Of a DNA stretch of 64,000 nucleotides, positions 35,740-45,273 are shown piece by piece. The translations under genes and the position numbers were made by a program. The DNA lies in contig NZ_JNFD01000002.1 of NCBI RefSeq assembly GCF_000756375.1, forward strand, positions 124,001 through 188,000, in the 5' to 3' direction. This DNA is from Sphingopyxis sp. LC81. GTDB lineage: Bacteria > Pseudomonadota > Alphaproteobacteria > Sphingomonadales > Sphingomonadaceae. Position 1 is the first letter of the stretch. Every line of letters begins with the position of its first letter. The notes below the pieces were generated by a model. That model had not been told where the DNA came from and made no database searches. It saw nothing but the letters and a program-made list of their open reading frames with translations.

Positions 35740-38715
35740 ATGGTACGGTCTTTTTGCAGATTACTTCTGTCCACGACGGCGGTCATGGCGATGTCCCTGA
35801 CGGCGCATGCGCAAGACGCGCCATCTGCGCCCGCAAGCGGCTCGGCCGAGCCGGAGGCCGTCGCGCGCGACCAGGGCAACGGCACCGCCGACGCCGAACT
35901 GGTGGTGACGGGATCGCGCCTCACGGCCCGCGGCTTCAACCAGCCGACGCCGACGACGACGGTGACGCTCGACGACATCGAGAAGGCCGCACAGCCCAAT
36001 TTGTTCGCAACCATCCGGCAGCTGCCGTCACTGCTCGGCAGCAGCGGCAGGACGACTCGCGTCAACAGCACCAGCAGCGGTCAGCAGGGGCTGAGCTCGT
36101 TCAGCCTGCGCGGATTGGGCGAGGTCCGGACGCTGACGTTGCTCGACGGCCAGCGCGTGACCCCGGCCAATTTCATTGGCGTGCCCGATGTCAGCCAGTT
36201 CCCGCAACTGCTGGTGGAGCGGGTCGATGTCGTGACTGGCGGCGCATCGGCCTCCTATGGCTCGGACGCGGTCGGCGGCGTCGTCAACTTCATCACCAAC
36301 AAGCGCTTCAAGGGCTTCAAGGCCAACATCCAGAGCGGGATCACCACCTATGGCGACGACGCGAACATCACCGCGCAAGTCGCTTGGGGCAGCAGCCTTG
36401 CCGACGACAGGCTCCACGTTCAGGCCAGCGCCGAATACAGCTATGAGGACGGCACCCCGGCCGGCGGCTTCGGCGTCAACGGCGGCGTCAACGGCCGCGA
36501 TTGGTACAACGCCGCCGCCTTCCTGACGCGGCCCAATTCGGCCACCACCGATGGGCGGCCGAAATATTTCTACATCGAACGTGCGCAGCAGTTTCAGTAC
36601 GCCAAATTCGGCCTGATCAACAACGGCCCGCTCCAGGGGACCGCATTCGGCGCAAACGGCGTTCCGTTCCAGTTTCAATATGGCTCGAACGGCGTGCCGC
36701 TCCGCAATGGTCAAGTCACCGGATGCTTCAGCCCGTTCTGCGTCGGCGGCGACCTCAGCGGCCAGATCGGCGAATCGCCGAGCCTCGCCAGCCGGATCAA
36801 GCGCGCCGTCGGTTACGCGCGTGTCGGTTATGAGATCGACGATCGCGCCGAATTGTTCGGCACCGTTACGCTTGCCCGTGTCCTGTCGCGCAACTTTCCC
36901 AACATCGGCGCAGAGCGGCCCAACCTGACGATCCAGTGCGACAATGCCTTCCTGCCTGCCTCCATTCGTACCGCCTGCACGACGGCGGGCATCACCAGCT
37001 TCGGTTTCGGTACGAGCACCGGTCAGTTCCCCGATCCGATCAAGGTGAACACGCGGCGCGACCAGCAACGCTATGTGCTGGGTGTGGACGGCCGGATCGA
37101 CGCGGCCGGCACCGAATGGCGCTACAATGCCTATGGCGCTTACGGCGTCAGCGATATTGCGGTCGACGTGTCGGACATCTCGTTGCAGCCGCATTTCAAC
37201 GCCGCCATCGACGCGGTGCGGGCGCCCGACGGCTCGATCGTCTGCCGTAACGCCGTCGCACGGGCCGCGGGGTGCGTGCCCTTCAACATTTTCGGCGATG
37301 TGCAGAATTCACCGGCGGCCTTCGCATATGTCATTCCCGAAAACGGACCGCGGCAGCGTTCGAAGCAGGAACAGACCGTTTTCGCCTTCAACGTGACGGG
37401 CGAGCCCTTGTCGTCTTGGGCGGGGCCTATCTCCATCGCCATCGGGATCGAGGGACGCGAAGAGAAATACCGCACGACCGCGGATCCCTATGGCAACGGC
37501 GTTGGCCCTGCTTCGCCCAATTCCGCGCTCTACCCGGTCGATCCTCTGGTCAACACCGCGATCGGCAACAATTGGTATGCGGGCAACTACAAATCCGGTC
37601 AGGGACGGTACGGCGTCAAGGAAGCCTATGCGGAGGTCAACTTTCCGTTCCTGAAATCCGAGGCGCTCGGCGAGGCGAACATCAACGCTGCGATCCGCGC
37701 GACCGACTATACGACCTCCGGCACGGTGGAGGCATGGAAGGTCGGCGGCGTCTGGAAGACCCCGCTGGATGGCCTTCGCTTCCGGGCGGTCACGTCGCGC
37801 GACGTCCGCGCGCCAAATCTTTCCGAACTGTTCGCGGCGCAGATCGTCACCAACGCGACGGTTCTTTATCGCGGCAATTCGATCAACATCCAGAACCGCG
37901 CAACCGGCAACACCGATCTCGACCCCGAGATTGCGCGCAACACTGAAGTCGGCGTGGTCCTGGCCAATCCCAGCTGGCTTCCCGGGTTCAGCTTTTCGTT
38001 CGACTATTATAATATCGAGATCGACAACGCGATCATCGCGCTGTCGAACCAGCAGATCGTGGATCTGTGCGACGCGGGTTCGCAGGACCAGTGCGCCAAG
38101 GTGCAACTCACGGGTCCAGTGGGCACCAATTATGTCGAGGTTTCGGCGTTCAACGCCGCAAACATCAAGACACGCGGGTTCGACATCGAAGCATCCTATC
38201 GCCTGCCGCTGTCGGGGATCGGCCTGCCCGGTACGTTCACGCTGCGCGCGCTGGCAACCCATGTAATCGAATATGTCACCGACCCCGACGTCATCGGCGC
38301 GCTGCCGACCGACACGGCGGGCGTCAACGGCCTTGTCGGCGGCGGCACCATCCCCAATTGGAAGGGGCTGTTCACCCAGAGCTGGGATACCGACAAGTTC
38401 AGCCTGACCCTGTCCCAGCGCTGGATCAGCGACGGCGTCTATTCGAACGACTGGATCGAATGCCAGACCAACTGCCCGGTCGCGACGAATCAGCGGCCAA
38501 CCGTCGACGACAATTCGATGGCCGGCGCGCTCTATGTGGACATCGGCGGCAGCTACAAGTTCAACGACAAGGTCAGCACCTATTTCCGCGTCGACAACCT
38601 CTTCGACAAGGATCCCGAACCTAATCCGTTGACGGGCGTCGGTCCGGGCATCAACCCGTTCCTGTACGATATTCTCGGCCGGGTCTTCCGCGTGGGCCTT
38701 CGCGCGGAATTCTAG
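35740..38715 (+). CDS. TonB-dependent outer-membrane receptor (amino-sugar oligomer type)
   Basis: The 991-residue receptor begins with a signal peptide (MVRSFCRLLLSTTAVMAMSL, cleavage after AHAQ), then DAELVVTGSRLTARGFNQ with the TonB-box region and a plug domain (IRQLPSLLGSSGR, FSLRGLGEVRTLTLLDGQRV, VTGGASASYGSDAVGGVVNF). The barrel ends with a terminal Phe, GLRAEF. Paired Cys residues occur in extracellular-loop-like stretches (CFSPFC, CDNAFL). I chose the ATG at 35740, which follows GAGGGG and starts the signal peptide. It is followed directly by a GH20 enzyme, suggesting uptake of GlcNAc-containing oligomers. Confidence 0.92.
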   Translation: MVRSFCRLLLSTTAVMAMSLTAHAQDAPSAPASGSAEPEAVARDQGNGTADAELVVTGSRLTARGFNQPTPTTTVTLDDIEKAAQPNLFATIRQLPSLLGSSGRTTRVNSTSSGQQGLSSFSLRGLGEVRTLTLLDGQRVTPANFIGVPDVSQFPQLLVERVDVVTGGASASYGSDAVGGVVNFITNKRFKGFKANIQSGITTYGDDANITAQVAWGSSLADDRLHVQASAEYSYEDGTPAGGFGVNGGVNGRDWYNAAAFLTRPNSATTDGRPKYFYIERAQQFQYAKFGLINNGPLQGTAFGANGVPFQFQYGSNGVPLRNGQVTGCFSPFCVGGDLSGQIGESPSLASRIKRAVGYARVGYEIDDRAELFGTVTLARVLSRNFPNIGAERPNLTIQCDNAFLPASIRTACTTAGITSFGFGTSTGQFPDPIKVNTRRDQQRYVLGVDGRIDAAGTEWRYNAYGAYGVSDIAVDVSDISLQPHFNAAIDAVRAPDGSIVCRNAVARAAGCVPFNIFGDVQNSPAAFAYVIPENGPRQRSKQEQTVFAFNVTGEPLSSWAGPISIAIGIEGREEKYRTTADPYGNGVGPASPNSALYPVDPLVNTAIGNNWYAGNYKSGQGRYGVKEAYAEVNFPFLKSEALGEANINAAIRATDYTTSGTVEAWKVGGVWKTPLDGLRFRAVTSRDVRAPNLSELFAAQIVTNATVLYRGNSINIQNRATGNTDLDPEIARNTEVGVVLANPSWLPGFSFSFDYYNIEIDNAIIALSNQQIVDLCDAGSQDQCAKVQLTGPVGTNYVEVSAFNAANIKTRGFDIEASYRLPLSGIGLPGTFTLRALATHVIEYVTDPDVIGALPTDTAGVNGLVGGGTIPNWKGLFTQSWDTDKFSLTLSQRWISDGVYSNDWIECQTNCPVATNQRPTVDDNSMAGALYVDIGGSYKFNDKVSTYFRVDNLFDKDPEPNPLTGVGPGINPFLYDILGRVFRVGLRAEF

Positions 38716-38772
38716 GGGCTTGCGGGCAAAAGCGTGAGGCTAATCGTGGAAACTATAAATGAGGGGCGGTTG

Positions 38773-41163
38773 ATGCATTTCGTTCAATCCTGGCTGCGTA
38801 ATACCATTTCCCGCCCCGCCATTCAGCGCGTGGAGCGCAGCCTCACGTCGCCACATATATCGAATTTCAGTACCTCCCTCTGGGGCCGGATTCACTTTCC
38901 GGCCCCCTTCTTTTCCCGGAAGATTCAAGGCACAGTCTGGGGGCCGTCGGCGTTCCTGCTCGCTTGTTGCGCATCCCCGGCGGTTGCGCAGGCCCAGCCT
39001 CAGGTCCTGCCTATCCTGCCGCAGCCCAGCGAGATTGTGCAAGCCGGCCAGGGATTTCAACTGACCGACAATGCGCGGATCGTGGTGCCGCACGGCGATG
39101 CGGGTGCGGGCAAGGCTTCCGCATGGCTCACCAGCCACCTCGGCCTCGGCAAATCGTCGCGGGCAGGCTCGCCGACGATCCGGTTCCAGCGCACATCCGG
39201 CCTTCCCAAGGAAGGCTACAGGCTCAGCACGTCGCCTGCGGGCGCCACCATCAGCGCCAGCGACGATGCCGGTTTTCTTTATGGGGCTGTGACGCTGTGG
39301 CAGCTGGCGACCGGTGCGTCGAAGGACATCCCCGCGGTCGAAATTCGCGATGCCCCGCGCTTCGCATGGCGCGGCTTCATGCTCGACAGTGCGCGCCATT
39401 TCCAGTCGGTCGACTATGTGAAGAAGCTGATCGATGCGATGGCCGCGCACAAGCTGAACATTCTGCATTGGCATCTGGTCGACGATCAGGGCTGGCGGAT
39501 CGAGATCGCCAAATATCCGAAGCTCACGCAAATCGGCGCATGGCGCAGCCCGGCGACCGCGCCGGGCGCGCCGCCGCTGCCCCGGGTTGGCGGCTTCTAC
39601 ACGCAAGCCCAAATCCGCGATGTCGTCGCCTATGCCGCCGCACGCAACATCACGATCGTGCCCGAAATCGAAATGCCGGGACACGCCCTGTCGGCGATCC
39701 GCGCCTATCCCGAGCTCGGCTCCGGCGCGCCGGTCCCGCCCGATATCCATGCCGATTGGGGCGTGTACACGAGGATCTACAATGTCGAGGAGCCGACCTT
39801 CCGCTTTCTGGAGAATGTGCTCAGCGAAGTGATGGCGCTGTTTCCCTCGCCCTATATCCATATCGGCGGCGACGAAGCGCTGATGACCGAATGGAAGGCG
39901 TCGCCCTCCGCACAGGCGCGGATGCGCAGCCTTGGCATCCGCGAGGAACGCGAGCTGCAATCCTGGTTCATCAAGCGCATGGAGAAGTTCCTCAATGCAC
40001 GCGGTCGCAAGCTGATCGGCTGGGACGAGATTCTCGAAGGCGGCGTCGCGCCCAATGCCACCGTGATGTCGTGGCGCGGGATCGAAGGCGCGATCACCGC
40101 GGCGAAGGCGGGGCACGACACCGTGCTCACGCCATCGCCCGCGCTCTATCTGGATCACCTGCAAGGGACCACCGCGGCGGAAGGGCCGGGACGCGGCAAG
40201 CCGATCACGCTCGAGGACTATTATCGCTTCGATCCATTGCCCGATACGCTCACGCAAGATCAGCAGGCCCATGTACTCGGCCTGCAGGCGACGTTGTTCA
40301 CGGAGCATGTCCGCGGCGATGACCGGGCCGCCTATATGACCTTTCCGCGACTCTCGGCATTGGCTGAGGTCGCCTGGCGCGGCGAAGGCGGCGATTTCGA
40401 CGGCTTCGTCGACCGCCTTGTCCCCCAGATCGACCGTCTCAAGGCGATGGGGATCAACCCAGCCGAAAGCGCCTTCGCGCCCGCCACGTCGGTCACCGCG
40501 CTTGGCGGGGGGCGGGCGACGGTCACGCTGGCGACGCAGGTGAAGGCGGACATCCGCTATACGCTCGACGGAAGCGCGCCGGGCCTGCAGTCCGCGCGCT
40601 ATGCCGGGCCGATCGATCTCGCCCTGCCGACCCGTCTGCGCGCCGCCGCTTTCCGCGGCAGCACGCCCCTGCCGGGCGCGATCGAGAAAGTTTTCGATGC
40701 GGCGAGCGTTCGCCGGCGCGATGACCGTGAACTCACGCCATGTTCTTCCAAGCTGGTGCTTGCCCTGGAAGATGATGCGCCGGCGTCAGGACCCCGCGCG
40801 AGTTTCCGGACCAGCGTTCTCGAGCCCTGCTGGCTCTACGAGGCCGCGCCGCTCGACGACGTGTCGCGGATCGATGTGGATGTGGGGCAGGTGCCGTTCA
40901 ACTTTCAGCTGAACAATGGCCATGTCATCGCGCCGCTGGGCACGCCGCGAACCGCCGCGGGCGAGTTGGAGATCAGGGTCGGCGGCTGCCAGGGCGAGGT
41001 GATCGCAAGCGTATCACTCGATCAGGTCAAAAGCCCTGCCGTCACGCAGCTGTCGGCGCCGATATCCGCTCGAAAAGGCGCGCATGACCTTTGCCTGACC
41101 TTCACCGGGCGCAGCAACAATCCGCTCTGGACGATCGCTGCGGTGCAGCTGGTAACGCCATAG
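38773..41163 (+). CDS. Glycoside hydrolase family 20 beta-N-acetylhexosaminidase
   Basis: A GH20 enzyme that removes terminal GlcNAc/GalNAc. Residues from LPILPQPSEIVQAGQGF are the GH20b domain; the catalytic barrel begins at FAWRGFMLDSARHF with HWHLVDDQGWRIEI, and holds the catalytic Asp-Glu pair in HIGGDEALMTEW and LIGWDEILEGG. The C-terminal part has a chitobiase-type domain (DIRYTLDGSAPG) and a beta domain. The signal-like AFLLACCASPAVAQAQ is preceded by about 57 residues with no signal character, and a terminator-like hairpin lies inside this leader (38882-38906). I used the ATG at 38773, which has GAGGGG six bases upstream, but the true start is uncertain. Confidence 0.88.
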   Translation: MHFVQSWLRNTISRPAIQRVERSLTSPHISNFSTSLWGRIHFPAPFFSRKIQGTVWGPSAFLLACCASPAVAQAQPQVLPILPQPSEIVQAGQGFQLTDNARIVVPHGDAGAGKASAWLTSHLGLGKSSRAGSPTIRFQRTSGLPKEGYRLSTSPAGATISASDDAGFLYGAVTLWQLATGASKDIPAVEIRDAPRFAWRGFMLDSARHFQSVDYVKKLIDAMAAHKLNILHWHLVDDQGWRIEIAKYPKLTQIGAWRSPATAPGAPPLPRVGGFYTQAQIRDVVAYAAARNITIVPEIEMPGHALSAIRAYPELGSGAPVPPDIHADWGVYTRIYNVEEPTFRFLENVLSEVMALFPSPYIHIGGDEALMTEWKASPSAQARMRSLGIREERELQSWFIKRMEKFLNARGRKLIGWDEILEGGVAPNATVMSWRGIEGAITAAKAGHDTVLTPSPALYLDHLQGTTAAEGPGRGKPITLEDYYRFDPLPDTLTQDQQAHVLGLQATLFTEHVRGDDRAAYMTFPRLSALAEVAWRGEGGDFDGFVDRLVPQIDRLKAMGINPAESAFAPATSVTALGGGRATVTLATQVKADIRYTLDGSAPGLQSARYAGPIDLALPTRLRAAAFRGSTPLPGAIEKVFDAASVRRRDDRELTPCSSKLVLALEDDAPASGPRASFRTSVLEPCWLYEAAPLDDVSRIDVDVGQVPFNFQLNNGHVIAPLGTPRTAAGELEIRVGGCQGEVIASVSLDQVKSPAVTQLSAPISARKGAHDLCLTFTGRSNNPLWTIAAVQLVTP
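38882..38914 (+). terminator. Terminator-like hairpin inside the annotated GH20 leader
   Basis: GGGGCCGG and CCGGCCCC are perfect 8-bp arms around a 9-base loop, followed by CTTCTTTT. It lies 167 bases after the receptor stop codon. If it works, it limits readthrough from the receptor gene into GH20 and argues that GH20 translation begins downstream. Confidence 0.55.
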
Positions 41164-41209
41164 GATCGATGATGAATATGAACGCTCGCGAAATGCTTCA
41201 TAATTGTCG

Positions 41210-42106
41210 ATGATGGCCGACATGCAACCTCTCGATATCGTTGATCGGATCGCCCGCCACCGCGACACGCTGCGGCCGGCGGAACGGCGAGCGGCGCAGG
41301 CGATCCTCGACGATCTGGTCGCGGGCGCCTCGGCCAGCATCGGCGAGCTCGCGGCAAAGGCCGGTGTGTCCCAGGCGACCATTACCCGTCTGGCGAAGGC
41401 GATCGGCCTCAAGGACGTACGCGAGATGAAGGTCGCGCTGGCGCGCGCCAGCGCGGTCGGCAACCGCTTCATCGCCGCCTCGGACGACGCGGACGATCGG
41501 GACCCGGCGGCGTCGGTCAGCAAGCGCGTGCTCGGCGACATCATCCAGGCGGTGCAGGTGAACGAGGCGCTGCTCGACCCCACCGAAGTGCGCACCGCCG
41601 CGCAGATGCTCAACGACGCGCGTATGATCCATATTTTCGGTATCGGCGGCAGTTCCACCGTATTGTCGCTCGAAGCCGGCAACCGTCTGTTCCGTCTCGG
41701 CCTGGGGGCATCCGCGGTGACCGACGGCATGACTCAGCGCATGGTCGCAGCCAGCGTGCACGCCAACGACGTGGTGCTCGCGCTCTCGATGACCGGCGCG
41801 ATCAGCGAACTGAACACCAGCTGCGCGACGGCAAAGGGATATGGCGCAAAGCTCATCACCCTCACCGCGATCGGCTCGCCACTGTCCGGCCTCGCCGATC
41901 TGAGCTTGCCGGTGCAGACGATGGAGACGGATTTCATCTTCAAGCCATCGGCCTCCCGCTACGCCATGATGCTGGTCCTCGATGTGCTGATGACCGAACT
42001 CGCGCTGCTCCGCCGGCCGGTTTCGCAGGAAACGCTGCGGCGCGTGAAATATGCGCTGGATGGCTACCGCAACGGCGGCGACGACCGCCAGCCGCTCGGC
42101 GACTGA
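41210..42106 (+). CDS. MurR/RpiR-family transcriptional regulator (HTH plus SIS)
   Basis: The 298-residue regulator has an N-terminal RpiR helix-turn-helix (LRPAERRAAQAILDDL, SIGELAAKAGVSQATITRLAKA) and a C-terminal SIS domain (ARMIHIFGIGGSSTVLSLEAG, VVLALSMTGAISELNTSC, AKLITLTAIGSPLSGLADLS) that binds phosphosugars. MurR-like proteins control MurNAc or amino-sugar genes, which fits the adjoining hexosaminidase and GntP permease. The start is between 41204 (TTG) and 41222 (ATG); I used the ATG at 41210. It lies 46 bases after the GH20 gene. Confidence 0.9.
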   Translation: MMADMQPLDIVDRIARHRDTLRPAERRAAQAILDDLVAGASASIGELAAKAGVSQATITRLAKAIGLKDVREMKVALARASAVGNRFIAASDDADDRDPAASVSKRVLGDIIQAVQVNEALLDPTEVRTAAQMLNDARMIHIFGIGGSSTVLSLEAGNRLFRLGLGASAVTDGMTQRMVAASVHANDVVLALSMTGAISELNTSCATAKGYGAKLITLTAIGSPLSGLADLSLPVQTMETDFIFKPSASRYAMMLVLDVLMTELALLRRPVSQETLRRVKYALDGYRNGGDDRQPLGD

Positions 42107-42143
42107 TCGGCATGCGGCCTCAGGCACATTGCACGCTCAAGTC

Positions 42144-43490
42144 ATGACCGGCAATCTTGCTCTGGTGCTGACCGGCCTTGGTGCCGTGGCGAGCCTGATC
42201 GTGCTGATCGCGCGGTTCAACCTGAACCCGTTCATCGCACTGATCCTCGTCTCGCTGGTGCTCGGCGCCGTGCTCGGCATGCCGCTCGATCGGTTGCTCG
42301 CCGCCTATGAGGCGGGGGTCGGCGGCACGCTGGGGCACATCGCCCTGGTCGTCGCGATCGGCACCATGCTGGGCAAGATGATGGCCGAATCCGGCGGTGC
42401 CGAGCGGATCGCGCGCACGATGATCGGCTGGTTCGGCCCCGCCCGCGTCCATTGGGCGATGATGGCTGCGGCGCTGGCCATCGGCCTTCCGGTGTTCTTC
42501 GAAGTCGGATTCGTTCTGCTGATGCCGATCGTGTTCACCGTCGCGAAGCGGACCGGCACCTCGATATTGAAGGTCGGGCTGCCGATGGTGGCCGGGCTGT
42601 CGGTGGTCCACGGCCTGGTGCCGCCGCATCCGGCCGCGCTGCTCGCGGTCACCGCCTATCAGGCCGATATCGGCCTCACCATCCTGCTCGCGCTGCTCGT
42701 CGGGCTGCCGACCGCGGCGATCGCGGGCCCCGTCTTCGCTTCGCTGATCGACCGCCATGTTCCCGTGACCGAACCCAATCCGATGGCCGATGCGCTGAGC
42801 GAAGCGGACATGTCCGACGTCACCGATCTGCCGGGTTTCGGCATTACGCTGCTCACCATCCTGTCGCCCGTCGCGCTGATGCTGCTCGGTAGCGCGGCGG
42901 ACGCGCTGGCGCCTGTCGGCAGCACCGCCAATCAGACGCTGCGGCTCATCGGCCATCCCGTCACTGCGCTGCTGATCGCGCTGCTCCTCAGCTTTGTCAC
43001 ATTCGGCAGCGCGCGCGGGTACGACCGCGCGACGATCGCGCGCTTCATGGAGGAGTGCCTCGCGCCAACCGCGATGGTGACGCTCGTCGTCGGCGCCGGG
43101 GCCGGCTTTGGGCGAATTCTCATGGACGGGGGCGTTTCGACCGCCGTCGTCGATATGGCGCAGCAAATCCATGTTCCCCTGCTGCTGCTCGCCTGGCTGG
43201 TGGCGGCGATGATGCGGATCGCCACCGGATCGGCAACGGTTGCGATGACGACCGCGGCCGGGATCGTCGCGCCGGTCGCTATCGGCGGCGGAACGTCGCC
43301 GGAGCTTCTCGTCCTCGCGACCGGTGCAGGCTCGCTGATTCTGTCACACGTCAACGACGGTGGTTTCTGGCTGGTGAAAACCTATTTCGGCCTTACCGTC
43401 CCCCAGACCTTCAAGACATGGACTGTCTGTGAGACGTTGATCTCTGTGATCGCGCTTCTGCTGACCCTCGCGCTGAACGCCGTTCAATAG
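42144..43490 (+). CDS. GntP-family gluconate/sugar-acid:H+ symporter
   Basis: A 448-residue inner-membrane carrier of the Gnt family with about twelve to fourteen hydrophobic segments. Family blocks seen are NPFIALILVSLVLGAVLGMP, GTLGHIALVVAIGTMLGKMM, GLPVFFEVGFVLLMPI, GLVPPHPAALLAVT and ATGSATVAMTTAAGIV, with the end SHVNDGGFWLVKTYFGL. Members import gluconate, fructuronate or similar aldonates. It is last in the plus-strand set after RpiR. An acid-type permease in an amino-sugar locus hints that the imported compound is an aldonic acid, for example an N-acetylglucosaminate. Confidence 0.93.
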   Translation: MTGNLALVLTGLGAVASLIVLIARFNLNPFIALILVSLVLGAVLGMPLDRLLAAYEAGVGGTLGHIALVVAIGTMLGKMMAESGGAERIARTMIGWFGPARVHWAMMAAALAIGLPVFFEVGFVLLMPIVFTVAKRTGTSILKVGLPMVAGLSVVHGLVPPHPAALLAVTAYQADIGLTILLALLVGLPTAAIAGPVFASLIDRHVPVTEPNPMADALSEADMSDVTDLPGFGITLLTILSPVALMLLGSAADALAPVGSTANQTLRLIGHPVTALLIALLLSFVTFGSARGYDRATIARFMEECLAPTAMVTLVVGAGAGFGRILMDGGVSTAVVDMAQQIHVPLLLLAWLVAAMMRIATGSATVAMTTAAGIVAPVAIGGGTSPELLVLATGAGSLILSHVNDGGFWLVKTYFGLTVPQTFKTWTVCETLISVIALLLTLALNAVQ

Positions 43491-43753
43491 ACTGAGGCCC
43501 TCTTCGTACAGCATAACCCAAACGCCGCAATTGTTCGTGCCATCGAGTTCGTCGGTGGTCCCAACATGCGATGTCTGCTTCCGGGCGTCAGCCGCCGGTG
43601 CCGGTCGATTTGCCCCGGATCCTCGTATTACCGAAGAGCCGCTATCGCACGGTCCTGATGGGCAATTCCCGATCTCGTCCATTTGAGTGATGTGGGCGCC
43701 CGGCAGCGACCGTAGGCAATGGAGCAAGAGCAATCGGAAAATTGGAGTGAATA
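43491..43753. other. Intergenic stretch before the flavin monooxygenase gene, no gene seen
   Basis: The 263 bases between the permease and the monooxygenase genes hold no coding frame with recognisable similarity. A minus-strand frame is open through the region but has no start signal or family resemblance. The last 60 bases are the likely promoter of the monooxygenase gene; no motif shared with the other steroid-region promoters was seen. Confidence 0.4.
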
Positions 43754-45232
43754 GTGGAGCGCAATCTGGACCTGCGATATGTCGTCATCGGCGGGGGCAT
43801 GTCGGGGATATTGGCGGCGATCCGCCTGCGCGAGGCGGGCTGTCGCAACGTCACGCTGCTGGAAAAGGCGCACACGATCGGCGGCACCTGGCGCGAGAAC
43901 CGCTATCCGGGGCTCAACTGCGACGTTCCCGCGCACGCCTATACCTACAGCTTCGCGCCCAATGCCGAATGGAGCAGCTATCTGGCGCCGGGCCCCGAAA
44001 TCCAGGACTATTTCGAGGATGTGACCGACCGTTTCGGTCTGCGCGAGATCGCGCATTTCGGTCAGGAGGTCGATAGCTGCACCTATGACGACGGCGTGTG
44101 GACCGTCACCACCAAGGCCGGGATGACCGTCGAGGCCGACATCGTCATCACCGCGACCGGGGTGCTCCATCACCCGCGCATGCCCGAGATCGAGGGGCTT
44201 GAAAGCTTCGCCGGCACCGTCGCGCATAGCGCGCGCTGGGACGATGCGATCGCGCTCGACGGCAAGCGCATCGGCGTCGTCGGCAGCGGCTCGACCGGCG
44301 TCCAGCTCGTATCGGCGCTCGCCGGCCGCGCGAGCAAGCTCGGCCATTTCCAGCGCTCGCCGCAATGGATCATGCCGATGCCGAACACGCCTTATAGCGA
44401 GGAGCAGCGCGAGGCGTTCCGCCGCGACCCGGCGCTGATCGATGCGGTCCGCTACGATCCCGACTATCAGGCGAATGTGTTGCGCTTCACCGCGGGGATC
44501 ATCAAGCCCGACAGCGAAGAGATGCACATCATCGAGACGATCGTGCGCGACAATCTGGAGCAGGGGGTCGCCGATCCGGTGCTTCGCGAACGGCTGCGCC
44601 CGAATTACCGCGCGGCGTGCAAGCGGCTGATCTTCTCGCCCGACTATTATCAGGTCGTCCAGCAGCATGACGTCGATGTCGTGATCGAGGGGATCGAGCG
44701 GATCGAGCCCGAGGGCATCCGCACCAGCGACGGCGTGCTCCATGAACTCGACCTCATCATCCTCGCGACGGGTTTCCACGCCGATCGCTTCATCCGCCCT
44801 GCGGTGGTGACCGGACGCGGCGGTGCGTCGCTCGACGACATGTGGGCGAAGCACGCGACTGCGTATAACGCGATCTCGCTCCCCGATTTCCCGAACTTCT
44901 TCTTCCTCAACGGGCCGACGGGGCCGGTCGGCAATTTCTCGTTGATCGACGTCGCCGAGCGTCAATGGGGCTATATCGAGCAATTGCTCGACAAGGTGAC
45001 GAGCGGTGAATGCGCCGAAATCTGCGTCACGCCCGATGCGATGGCGCGTTATGACGACGCGCGGACCGAGGCTGCCAAAGGCACGATCTTCGCCTCGGGC
45101 TGTTCGAGCTGGTATCTTGGCAAGGACGGCGTGCCGATGACCTGGCCGTGGAGCTATGGCCATTTCGCCGACGTGATGGCGAAGCCCGACTTCGACGATT
45201 TCGAAATGGTGAAGGCCGAGGTCGCCGCCTGA
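43754..45232 (+). CDS. Flavin-containing Baeyer-Villiger-type monooxygenase
   Basis: The 492-residue protein is a class B flavin monooxygenase. The N-terminal FAD-binding motif is VVIGGGMSGILAAIRLREAG; IGGTWRENRYPGLNCD is the BVMO-type GGTW block; the NADPH motif is IGVVGSGSTGVQL. The fingerprint HSARWD (residues about 158-163) is close to the FxGxxxHxxxWP/D fingerprint. The end part LPDFPNFFFLNGPTGPVG is characteristic. BVMOs turn ketones into esters, and in steroid degraders they attack side-chain or D-ring ketones; the exact substrate is unknown. It starts at GTG 43754 and is followed by an SDR on the same strand. Confidence 0.88.
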   Translation: MERNLDLRYVVIGGGMSGILAAIRLREAGCRNVTLLEKAHTIGGTWRENRYPGLNCDVPAHAYTYSFAPNAEWSSYLAPGPEIQDYFEDVTDRFGLREIAHFGQEVDSCTYDDGVWTVTTKAGMTVEADIVITATGVLHHPRMPEIEGLESFAGTVAHSARWDDAIALDGKRIGVVGSGSTGVQLVSALAGRASKLGHFQRSPQWIMPMPNTPYSEEQREAFRRDPALIDAVRYDPDYQANVLRFTAGIIKPDSEEMHIIETIVRDNLEQGVADPVLRERLRPNYRAACKRLIFSPDYYQVVQQHDVDVVIEGIERIEPEGIRTSDGVLHELDLIILATGFHADRFIRPAVVTGRGGASLDDMWAKHATAYNAISLPDFPNFFFLNGPTGPVGNFSLIDVAERQWGYIEQLLDKVTSGECAEICVTPDAMARYDDARTEAAKGTIFASGCSSWYLGKDGVPMTWPWSYGHFADVMAKPDFDDFEMVKAEVAA

Positions 45233-45273
45233 GGGCGGAGCCGGTCGTGAGCATTGGCAATCGGGAGAGTGAA

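Noticed and set aside
43491-43753. Minus-strand open frame in the gap before the monooxygenase gene
   Set aside because: No start signal, no recognisable domain and no support from neighbours.
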